Shown here piece by piece: positions 26,201 through 38,200 of a stretch of DNA of 64,000 nt. Under the pieces are notes generated by a model. It ran no database searches. It was not told the origin of the DNA and saw only the letters and a program-made list of their open reading frames with translations. The position numbers and the translations under genes are program-made. The DNA comes from Tridacna crocea (taxonomy: Eukaryota > Mollusca > Bivalvia > Cardiida > Cardiidae), in assembly GCA_943736015.1 (NCBI GenBank), contig OX031063.1, positions 42,114,672 to 42,178,671 of the forward strand, in the 5' to 3' direction. How positions within the stretch are numbered: the stretch's first letter is position 1; every line of letters begins with the position of its first letter.

Positions 26201-29200
26201 TTGGATTAGCACTGATTTTCACTCACTAGATTCAATATTATTATTCCTAGATACTAGAGTTTGAGAAAAGAAGGTTTGCAAAAATAATTGCGGAAGAGGA
26301 GCAGAATGATGGGCACTACATTTCTCATCTGACTGTAGACAGTATACAGTATGATTACACAGGCTATTATATATGCAGGCACAAGGGTGTTTTACATGAG
26401 ACATCAGCTGCATACATATATGCAACAGGTAAGTTAACCCTAAACCAGATAATACATAATTATGTAATCAAGAAGAAGGCTGTTTGAATTAGACAGATGC
26501 TGGTAACCAGCATTTTTTTTCCTTTTCCTAAAGTATTTTCTGTCCTATTAATGACAAATCCAATCATTAAAGCCATATTTGATTTTATTGTCCACTCTAT
26601 TGCTCAGTAATTATATTGCTATACTGGAAAAGTGATCTATATTTAAAAGCAGTAACTGTTATCCATAGTATTCATCAAAAGAAATCTTGGTGAGCAGAGT
26701 CCACTATGTCATAAGGAAAATGGAAAAGGAACCCATTTAAGGTTATTTTCCAATTTTTCTTTATTTTGTTTCAGTATTTATTGGCTGTGTAATAGTCTCT
26801 TAACTCTTTACAACGCAATCCCGACTTTTAACGACCCCAAGAAAGACGCCTTTTGAAAACATTGTTGGAAAAGGAGAAAATGCTGGAAACCAGCATTTTG
26901 TCCTTTTCCCACAATGTTTTCTACCCAATCCTAAGCAAATTTTGATATTACAGTCAAGATTCATTTTGTCGTCTGCAAATGCTTTCAATCTGGACTGGTC
27001 TAAGGTTTTCTTGTGTGGTAAACAGTTAAAACTTTGAATGAAAGCATCATGCATTTCTGTGACAAAAAGTTTATTGGTGGGAAAACTCTTACTTTTACTT
27101 CTTCATTCATATAACATTGAGCTGCTTTGTGACAAGGACCGGGTGGGGGGTATGACCATGTTAAGTGATAGCCCTAGTTATTATCTGCTTCTTTGAACTG
27201 GTATTTAGACAGAATTCATAATTATTTTTAGATCCAGACAACCCATTTGTTGACCCAAAATATGCGGATTCTTCCCCCCAAAAGGTCAAACTAGATTTAG
27301 GAAGAAAGGGAGTTATCCCATGCCGTACTAGCAGTATGGATTATAGGGTTGTTTTTGCATGCGTATGTGACAAAGGAGAAGTGTATGGACCAGAAGATGG
27401 CATCACTTTTGATCCCAGGGTTGGAATTAAAATTGACCGAGTTGTTTTGAGTTTTGACGGGTATTACAAATGTGTTGTTGATGTTCCAACCCCAGCTGGT
27501 GTGAAAACCTACAGCAGAACATTTCATGCCTGGGTGCCGATCAAAGGTAGGAAATTTGCTCTGTAGTGATGGTTGTTTGATTTGTATTTTAATTTTAAGA
27601 GTACATAGCACTTAATCAGACAATTCTTTAACAATTTTGAAAAAGGGCTTTTGAAAAGTTGTAGCAAAAGCATAAAATGCTGAATAGATAAAACACTTGA
27701 AGGAAGAATTGTATTGTTATATTGTATAGCCTTGGAGCTGTTGTCAACAGATTTGACTGGATTATGGTGCAAATACTTTGACATAATAATTATAATATGT
27801 CTGATATTACTTCACATGTTTACTTGAAACATTGACAATATGATATCTGTTAACCCAATACCACACAATCCCTACTTTAGACGACCCTGAGAAAGAAGCC
27901 TTTAGAAAATATTGTGGGAAAAGGAAAAAATGCTTGTAACCAACATTTTCTCCTTTTCCCACGATGTTTTCTACCCTTCACAAATTAAATTTCAAATTTG
28001 GTAATGAGTTAACCCATTACCACTCAATCCCTACTTTTGACGCCCCTGAGAAAGAAGTCTTTTGAAAACACTGTTGGAAAAGAAGAAAATGCTGGTAACC
28101 AGCATTTTCTCCTTTTCCAACAGTGTTTTCTACCCTTCCCAGAAAAAAATTCTATTTTTCAGTCACCTTTATTTTGTCGTCTGCAAATGCTTTCAATTTG
28201 GAACAGTCCAAAATTTTCTCGTTTGGTAATGAGTTAAGCAGGGACCTTCTACAGGGGTAAGTAACCATCAAAATACTTTTGACACAGTGATGCCCCTTTT
28301 TCAACATGGAATTTTCACTGAAAAACAAGCACTTGCACTTGAGTACATGTATTGGCACCTATTATGTGGTGTATTTTATGTCCATGGAACCTGCCTCGTC
28401 CTTTTCATGTGAAAACTTTCTCGTATCTCTTTTTTTTACTTTGAATATTTAACCATATAATAATCCATAGTTTATATAAATTTTAGAAAGAAGGGCTTTG
28501 AAAATATTGTTGGAAAAGGCGTAAAAACTGGTAAACAACAATGTTTTCACAATTTCAAGGGCAAGTTGTTGAACTTCTTGCCACACATGAAAAATGTACG
28601 CCTGTCCAAGTTGAAAGCATTTGATAAATGCCAACTTCTATGTGACTCAAATGAGGAAACTGCTCTTTGATAGGGTGAAAAACATTGTAGGAAAAGGAGA
28701 AAATGCTGGTTACGAACATTTTCGCCTTTTCCAACAATGTTTTCAAAGAATTTCTTCCTCGGGTCAAAGTCAGCATTGTGTGCTAGAGGATTTAACTACA
28801 TGTAGTTGGTCATCTGTAAATGCTTTTGAAATGGTTTAGTAGATTAGCTTACTGTTTATTGAAAAGGGAAGGCTATAGCAGGAGGTTTTCCTGACCCTTA
28901 CCATTATTTAACCCATTACCACACAATCCCTACTTTTGATGCCCCTGAGAAGGTAGCCTTTAGAAAACATTATTGGAAAAGGGGAAAATGCTGGTAACCA
29001 GCATTTTCTCCTTTTCCTACAATGTTTTCTACCTTTCACAAAACAAATTTCAAATTTTGGTCACTTTAATTGTGTCGTCTGCAAATGCTTTCAATTTGGA
29101 CAAACCTAAAATTTTGTTGTTTGGTAATGTGTTAACCCATTACCACACAATCCCTACTTTTGACGCCCCTGAGAAAGAAGCCTTTTGAAAACACTATGGG

Positions 29201-32200
29201 AAAAGGAGAAAATGCTGGTAACCAGCATTTTCTCCTTTTCCCATAGTGTTTTCTACCCTTCCCAGAACTAATTTCAATTTTTCAGTCACCTTTATTTTGT
29301 CGTCTGCAAATGCTTTCAATTTGGACCAGTCTAAATATTTCTCATGTGGTAATGGGTTAACCCTTTACCAAACAATCTCTGGTTTTCACGACCTTTTAGA
29401 AGAAGCCATTTGCAAATGTTATGGAAAAAGGAGAAAATGCTGGTGACCAGCATTTTCTTCTTTTCTCACAATGTTTTTTTCCTGTCAAAGTAAAATTGCA
29501 CTACTTGAGCCACATTGAAATGAGAGTCTGCAAATGCTTTTAATCTGGACAAGGCTAAAATTTTGTTGTGTAGTAAAGGATTAAGACAGAATTATCTGTT
29601 TTTTTTTTCAAGTTTGATTTTTCACTGAAAAAGCACTGCAGCCAAGCTTTGGCACAAACATAATTAACCCATTACCACACAATCCCTACTTTTGACGACC
29701 CTGATAAAGAAGCCTTTAGAAAACATTGTGGGAAAAGGAGAAAATGCTGCTAACCAGCATTTTCTCCTTTTCCCACAATGTTTTATATGTTTTATACCCT
29801 TCACAAAACCAATTTCAAATTTTTCAGTCACTTTTATTTTGTTGTCTGCAAATGCTTTTGATTTGGACAAACCTAAAATTTTGTCGTTTGGTAATGAGTT
29901 AAGTTGCTCATGCTTTATCTAATATGACTACTCAGTACTAAGTGTTATTTGATATTTGATTTCAGAAGTGCCAGATCTTCAACCAGTGCTAGAGCTCTAT
30001 GACATGGCAGATAAGGTTGTACACAAAAGTCTGCTGTTAAAGAAAGGAGATACTTTAGAAATTTCGTGTTTTGGTCAGAGAAATGTGTCATGGGTTGTAA
30101 AACAAGGTGTAGATAGTTCTGTAAGTAAATATTGCATCAAAGTTATACACTTCCTTTATCTCGGTTTCAGACCACAAAATTTTAGTCTTCTCCAAAGTGA
30201 AAGCATTTGCAGGTGACAAAAATATGGAAAACTGAACAGTTAAAAATTGTTTTTGGAATATAAGATAACATTGTGCAGAGGGAGAAAATGCTAGCATTTT
30301 TAGCTCATCTGAGCATGAAGTGCTCAGAGTGAGCTATTGTGATAGTGCCGTCATTGTGTGTCATCCGTTGTCAACTTTTACCTTGTGTACACTCTAGAGG
30401 CCACATTTTTAGACTGATACTCATGAAATTTGGTCAGAATGTTTGCCTCAATAAAAATCTCAGTAGAGTTTGAAATTGGGTCATGTCGGGTAAAAACTAG
30501 GTCACCCATTCAAATTATAGAAAAACCTTGTGTACTCTCCAAAGGCCACATCTTGGGTCCAATACTCATGAAAAATGGTCAGAATCTTTGCCTTGATAAA
30601 ATCTCGGACAAGTTTGAAAATGGGTCATGTTGGGTCAAAAACTAGGTCACTAGGTCAAATCTTAGAAAAACCTTGTGTACACTCTAGAGGCCACATTTTC
30701 AGTTCGATACTCGTGATACTTGATCAGAATGTTTGCCTCAATGATATCTGGAAGGAGTTAAAAAATGGATTCCGTCGGGTGAAAAACTAGGTCACTAGGT
30801 CAAATCTTAGAAAAACCTTATGTACGCACTAGAGGCCACATTTTCTGTCCAAAACTCTTGGAAGTTGGTCTTAATGATATCTTCGGTGGGTTTTAAAATG
30901 GGTCATGCTGGGTCAAAAACTAGGTCACCAATATGCTCTAGAGGCCACATTTTCAGTCCAAAACTCTTGAAAGGTGGTCAGAATGTTTAGCTCGATGATA
31001 TGTTGAAGGAGTTAAAAAGTGGGTCATGTAGGGTCAAAAACTAAGTGACTACATTTTCAGTTCAGAACTCTTGAAAGTTGGTCAGAATGATTGTCTTGAT
31101 GATGTCTTGGATGGGTTTGTAAATGGGTCATGTCAGGTCAAAAACTAGGTCACCAGGTCAAATGTTAGAAAAACCTTTGTATTCTCTAGAGGCCACATTT
31201 TCAGTCCAAAACTCTTGTAAGTTGGTTAGAATGTTTGTCTTGATGATATCTCGGATGAGTTCTAAAATGGGTCATGTTGGGTTAAAAACTAGGTTGCCAG
31301 GTCAAATCCTTAGAAAACCTTGTATACCCTTTGAATGCCACATTTTCAGTCCAACACTTGAAAATTTGTCAGAATGTTTGCCTTGATAATATCTTGGATC
31401 AGTTTGAAACTGGGTCAATTTGAGTCTAAAACTATGTAAATTGGTCAAATATAATAAAAAAACCTTGTGTATGCTCTGGAGGACACATTTTCAGCCTGAT
31501 ACTCCTGAAACTTGTTCATAATATTTGTCTTGGTGATACCTTGAATGAGTTTGAAAATGGGTCATGTGGAGTCAAAAACTAGGTCACTGGGTCAAATATT
31601 AGAAAAACCTTGTGTACACTCTAGATGCCACATTTTCTGCCTGATACTCTTCAAACTTTGTCAGAATGTTTGTTTTGGTGATGTCTCAAAAGAGTTTGAT
31701 AATGGGTAATTGTCAGGTCCAAAACTAGGTCACTTGGTCAAATCTTATAAAAACCTTTTGTACACTGTAGAGGCCACATTTTCAGCCCAATACTCATGAA
31801 ACTTGGTCAGAGTGTTTGTCTTATTGATATCTCAAACGTTTTGATGATGGGTAATGTCTGATTAAAAACTAGGTCACTAGGAAACTAGATTGAAAATGGT
31901 CCATGTTTAGTCAATAGACTCAGGTGAGCAATTTCAGGGCCATCATGGCCCTCTTGTTTCAATGTATTCCCTTTTTTTTTTCAGGGTCCAGATTTTCGTC
32001 ATAGTTTACTACCAAATATCATTGTGACAGAGGAAAAAATCAATGATAACCTTTATATGTCTCATTTGGTTTTGGAGAACATACAGTATGATTACACAGG
32101 ACTGTATATTTGTCACTTAGAAGATATTCCTCGATATGATACTTCTGTCTACGTGTTTGCCAAAGGTTTGTATTTGCATTTTGTTGTGAAATCATCCTCT

Positions 32201-35200
32201 GCTAGCTATTGCCTTTAACCCTTTACCAGATGACAAAATTTTAGACAGGTCCAAATTGAAAGCACTCAAAGATGACAAAATAAACATAACTCATTAATCG
32301 AAATTTGTTTCCAGCAGGGTAGAAAACATTTTGGGAAAAAGGAGAAAATTCTGGTAACAGGCATTTTCTCCCATTTCCACAATGTTTTCAAAAGACTTCT
32401 ACCCCAGGGTTGTGAAAACTTGGGATTATTTGGTAAAGGGTTAAGGCTTGTCCAATTTGAAAGCAATTGTAGATGACTTATCAAATATAGCTTAAATTGA
32501 GGAAGTTGTATGAGAGAAAGAAAGCATTATGAGAAAAGGAAAAATCCCCGTTTTTGGCTGTTTGCTGATATTTGTAATGTATCTGTAATTACTTGAATTA
32601 TTTGCCTGATACTAAGACAAGTTGTTAACTATCAAAAAGGAAACCAATACACCAAGGGCAGGTAACTATCAGAGTAATTTTGACCAAGCTATGCCCCTTT
32701 TTCAACTTAAGGATTTTCACTGTAAGTCAGCTGCAGCCGAGTAAACCCTTTACCACACAATACTGATCTTTAACGACTCTGAGTAAGAGGCCTCTTAAAA
32801 ACATTGTGGGAAAAGGAGAAAATGCTGGTAACCAGAAATTTTTCCTTTTCCCACAATGTTTTCTACCCAATCAAGTAAAAATCACATTATTTAAACCAAA
32901 TTATGTTTGTCATCTGCAAATGCTTCGAGTGGGATACTTGTCCAAATACATGGATCCGTGGAAATCGATATTTGACCAATCAGGACATCACATTTATTCT
33001 ACCCAATGTCCTACCTTGGTTTCTGGTATTTCGGCTCACAAATAAACGACTGTTAACGTTGGAAGAATGCAATTCTCTTTATTTATATTTTGTTTTTAAC
33101 GTTTGAATTTTAAAAAAAAGCTTAAAAAAATGTGCTTTGCGAACGTGTACCGATGACGTGAGATCACGCAGAGGCTATAGACAAGTTTAAATTGTGATGA
33201 CTTCTGAAAATTTGAACTTATGCAAAGACCTGATCAGCGCTGGATAATGGATTAATTCAAAGTATTCTATAATTTTTCCTCTCTGAAAGAGAAAACTGGA
33301 AAACAAAGGCAAAAATAGACCTGTATGAAGTATTAATAAAAAGAAAATACTTTTACTTGAATATTAACCTTTTTCAATAACCTATGCAAAAACATATCCA
33401 AAAAGTGGCCGCGTAACTTGTCACCAACAGACCCGTCACCAATGTTTCAATTTGACATTAATCTTAACCCATGGTGCATGAAGAATATGTTGAATGTGTA
33501 CTGGGATCGTATATACGATCTCTGATGTGTAGATACAGATCACATTGCAAATAGCATGATGATTAGTCTTGGATTTAAAGAACCTGCTGATTGCAATAAG
33601 CACTTTGACGTGTAGTTCTTCCTCACTAGGAGTATATTTCAATTTTAAAAAAGTCTAACTTCTGATCTGGTGGAACTTGGAATTTTTTCTCTTGACTTAT
33701 CTGTTTTAACCGTTTACAACATAACGGGTTTTAACGACCTGTAGAAAGCTTTTAAAAGCATTGTGGAGAAAGGAAAATGCTTGTAACGTTCATTTTATCC
33801 TTTTCTCACTGTGTTTTGCGCTCCTTCAAAAACAAATTTCAATTCTTGAATCATTTATTTTGTTGTCTGCAAATATTTGAGTTTGGATTGCTCTAAAAAA
33901 TTTGTCATTTGGTGACGAGTTTAAATGGATTAGCACATCTGCACATTAGCACAAAGGGTGTGTTGGTAAACTGTTAATTTGATAGGAAGTGTGTTTGATT
34001 GCAAAGCAAGTTACCGCTCTAATCAACTTGACCACCCGTTGTCATCAGTATATCATATACTACCGTCAATGATATTAACAATTTTCTTAATTTACAACAC
34101 ACTTAACACATTTTATAATCCACCAGACAACCCTTTTCCCCATAACCTGATATTAAAATTTTTCATTAACTTAAACCTCTCTGTAGAATCAGACATTCTA
34201 TAAACTTTTATAAAGGTTTGTAATTTAGTGTTATTTCATTTGGTATGATGCTGAGATGACTTTACTAGCCCAACGAAAGCAATAAGTATCGTTAATTCTA
34301 TTATACTATGGCAAAACGGAGATTTGTTGATGTTTTTTATATGTTCAAATTTTTGTTTAAACATGTAAATCTGTTACATTGTACATCGCCCCCGTAATTC
34401 GCCCTTTTAATACATATCTGTATGTAAATTAGTTAAGCATCTTTAAATTGTTTACTGAGAATTTATCATCGATAGAAATATATGATTAAAATACTTTTTC
34501 CGGAATTTTATTGAGAGAAACCGTCATGACAGCACGATTTAAGTAGCCTATCTGCTATACTGTATATGTATTGACTACGTTTGTTTGTGAGACCTTGGCA
34601 ACAGTAACTAAGGTAATCGGTTTATCTTATCACCACGGATCCATGTATTGAAAGCATTTGCAAACAATAAACCAAATGTGACTCAAAAATTGAAACTTGA
34701 CTTTAGAAGAGTAGAAAACATTCTGGAAAAGGAAAAAATGCTTGTTACCAGCATTTTTCCTTTTCCCACAATGTTTTCAGAAGGCTTCTTTCTTTGGGTT
34801 GTAACAATTAGATAATCTTTGGTGAAGGGTTAAAAGGGTTAAAATCACTGTGTAAATGAGGTTTCCAGGATTTATTTTGTTTTGCATTTCTCATATTTTC
34901 AACAGCCTTCTCCCTGAGGGTGAAAAAAGAAATGAGTTTGTGTGGTAAAGTGTTAAATTTTATGTTCAATACTACATTTGCTTCTGTTTACAGACCCTGA
35001 GAATCCATTTGTAGACCATCATTACTTTGCTATAGATGACTTTGTGAACCCTATAGTACTGACACGTGGTAGGAAGGGTACATTTCCCTGTAGAACAAGT
35101 AGCCCAGAGTACAATGTAATTTTCACAAGCTATCATAACCCACCCAGAGTGTATGGGCCAGATGATGGAGTGACCTTTGACCCAAAGGAGGGAGTTCTTG

Positions 35201-38200
35201 TGGACATCATTGATAAGCATGATGGTATATTTGCTTGTAAAGTAAATATTACAACCAGAGATGGAACCAAAACATTCATGAGAACATGGCAGACACAGAT
35301 TACAAGTAAGAATTTCAACTCTGCTGTTTTCTAAGAAAATGTCACAGTATTGCCAAAGCCCTGTCGTCTATGTTCTTATCATGGCTTGAAAACTTACATA
35401 TTCTCTCATATCCCAGTTTTTTACTGCAGATATTTATATCCAATTTGGATTTCTTGTTTACTATGAAAATGGCAGGTAACTATGGATACATTTTGGACAC
35501 AATTAATGCCCCTTTTTCCCTTGACTTTCACTGAAAAAGGGCAGGCAGTGGAATGTTTGAATCCACATTTAGTGCACATTTTCCCCTGTTTCTTTTTAAC
35601 CATTTGAATGAAACTTTACATAGATATCTTATATACCCTCTAAAGACCACTTTTTGGATGAATTACTCTTTAAAAAATAGGTGTAAATGTTTGTCTTGAT
35701 AGTATTACATTAGCTCAACAACTAGGTCACCAGATTAAATGTTTTTAGTTTTTACACCTTGTGGACGCTCTAGAGGCCACAATTTTAAGATGATAATCTT
35801 CAAACACGGTGGGAATGTTTGTCTAGATGATTCTTTGATGGGTATGAACCTTAGTCATTTTGGATCATAAACTAGGTCATCTGGTCTTCCTTAAAAAAAA
35901 CAACCCTTTTTAACACTTTCCAGACCACAATTTCTCTTGGATATTTATGAAAGCAGGTCAGAATGTTTGTAAGGATAACTTCTTCAAGTTTTAAAAAAGG
36001 CCATGTTAAGCTAAATGTAGGTCACCAAGACATATTCTAGAAAAAGCTTGTGTACACTCACGAGGCCATAATTTAAGTCCAATGTTAGAATATTTGTCAT
36101 TTTATCTCAGAGGAGACTGGAAATAGGTCATATTCGGTCAAAAAGCTCAGGTGAGCAACTTCATTATTATTGCAATGGCTGTTTAACCCTCAGCTAGACA
36201 GTCCCAAGGTTTAACAACCCTATGGAATAGAGCCTTTGAAAGAGTAATGCAAAAAGCAGAAAATGCTGTTAACTCCTTACCAAACACAAAATTTTGGACT
36301 AGTTCAAATTGAAAGCATTTGCAGACAACAAAATAAATGTGAATCAAAAGTTGAATTTTATTTTGGAAAGGGTAAAAAATATTGTGGGAAAAGGAGAAAA
36401 TGCTGGTAACCAGCATTTTATCCTTTTCCCACAATGTTTTCAAAAGCTTTCTTTCTCAGAGTCATTAAGAGTCAGGATTGTGTGGTAAAGGGTTAATCAG
36501 CATGTTCTCTTTTTCCAGCAGTGGTTTCTACTCTTTCAGAGACAAATCTGTTTGAAGTCCATTTAGAGTGTTGTCAGAGTTTTCAATAATGGCTAACCTA
36601 AAATTTTGTCTTTTTAGAAAGAGTTGATTATTTGCAAATTAACGTACTTTCAGTTCCTCCGAAATTTCCACCAGTACCAATAATAATACCAAATGGAGAA
36701 ATATATCGTATAGTTGGGGAGAACTTTAACCTGTCCTGCCAAGTAACATATCTCAGATACAATAGAGCAAGTTTGAAGTGGAGCCATATCAGGGCCGGAT
36801 CAAATGAGGTAAGTGGATTGATGGATGGATGGATGGATGGATGGACGAACGAACGAACGAACGAATGAATGAAAGAATGTTGTTTTATGGCGCATCAACA
36901 GCTTTGGTCATTTAGTGCACACATCTGTGTTGAAAGATAATGAAAGTGGACATTTTAAACAGAAAAAGGTTTAAATACATTAATCATAGTAAAAGGGTTA
37001 AATTAAGAGAAATTGTAATATTCATAAGGACAGTATTGAGTGACAGGGCAATCCATATCAACTCAAAAGTTTTGAATGGTGAATTTAAGATCGTGAAAAA
37101 AAATTTGGACAAAGTTTTAAATTGATATTTAAAAGTCTTTAACTTTTTACCATACAATGACGACTTTGAACACGCCTGAAAGAGAAAGCTTTTGAAAACA
37201 TTTTGGGATAGGTCTGAAATTTTGTTGAGTGGTAAAGGGTTAAGTGATAAAGAATTATCCTGAGAAGAATAAGGAAAGTGAATAGCAGTGCTTGCAATGA
37301 ACATCAAACATTGCGGTTGTAAAATTTTTCTGTGCTAGACTTATAAAGCCATGCTTTGGGTATTTTGGAAAGATAGGTGACCAGTTAAATGACAAAATTT
37401 TCTGAACAAACTAAGATCGATATAAAAGCCAAATGTTGCATGTTTTCTATAGTATTTAGCAAATCCCACAATTAATTAGCCTTTGAACATGAAAATAAAA
37501 ATCTTTGTACCTGATTAGCTCAAATGATCTAAAAATATTGTGGGAAATGGAGAAAATGCTGGTCACCAGCATTTTCTCCTTTTCCCTCAATGTTTTCTAC
37601 CTTGTCATTGAATAAAAATATGTTTGTACCAATATTTAAATCATCTTCTGCAGATTTTTAATTTGATTTGGATGAGTTTAAAAGTTATTTTATCGGAAAG
37701 GGTTAAATGAATGGTGCCTTTTTTGCTTTTTCTCTTCTCTCTATTAGTGTTTATGATCGTTCCCCGTGGGGTCCCGGGGTTTTTACTGTATAGAATAGGA
37801 CCTTGGCCTTTCTCTATGGCATGTCGTAGATTGCGACTAAAGTTAGAGACAAACGGCTGCTTTCCTCATATTTCATAGGATTGCAGCAGGTTGGGTAGTT
37901 CTTATTCCAAATCCTATATTTTTTTCTCGATGTAAATAGGGTTTGGAATGGGAATCAGTTGGCCTGTGGGACCCGTGTGGTTTAATTGGGGGTATAAAAA
38001 TAAACCACTGCAGTCCCGTGATCGTCACATCTGCCATTTCATCTGGCGGAACAAACGTGACAGCATACATGTCATCAAAGGCGACAAAAGGGGCATCATT
38101 TTATGTTTCGTCCATTCCTCATTTATCATGTTTGTCTTATGTCGTTATGTTATTTTCACCTTGCATTATTGTTTACTAAGTAAGTGCGCCCAATATGACT

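Noticed and set aside
30300-31959. Regular repeats that might suggest a CRISPR array
   Set aside because: Units are 145 bp, diverged, without spacer-repeat alternation, and bounded by transposon ends in a eukaryotic intron.
36619-36653. Upstream acceptor at 36617 extending exon 10
   Set aside because: It breaks the phase-1 entry shared by all equivalent exons; the acceptor at 36653 gives the conserved PPKF start.
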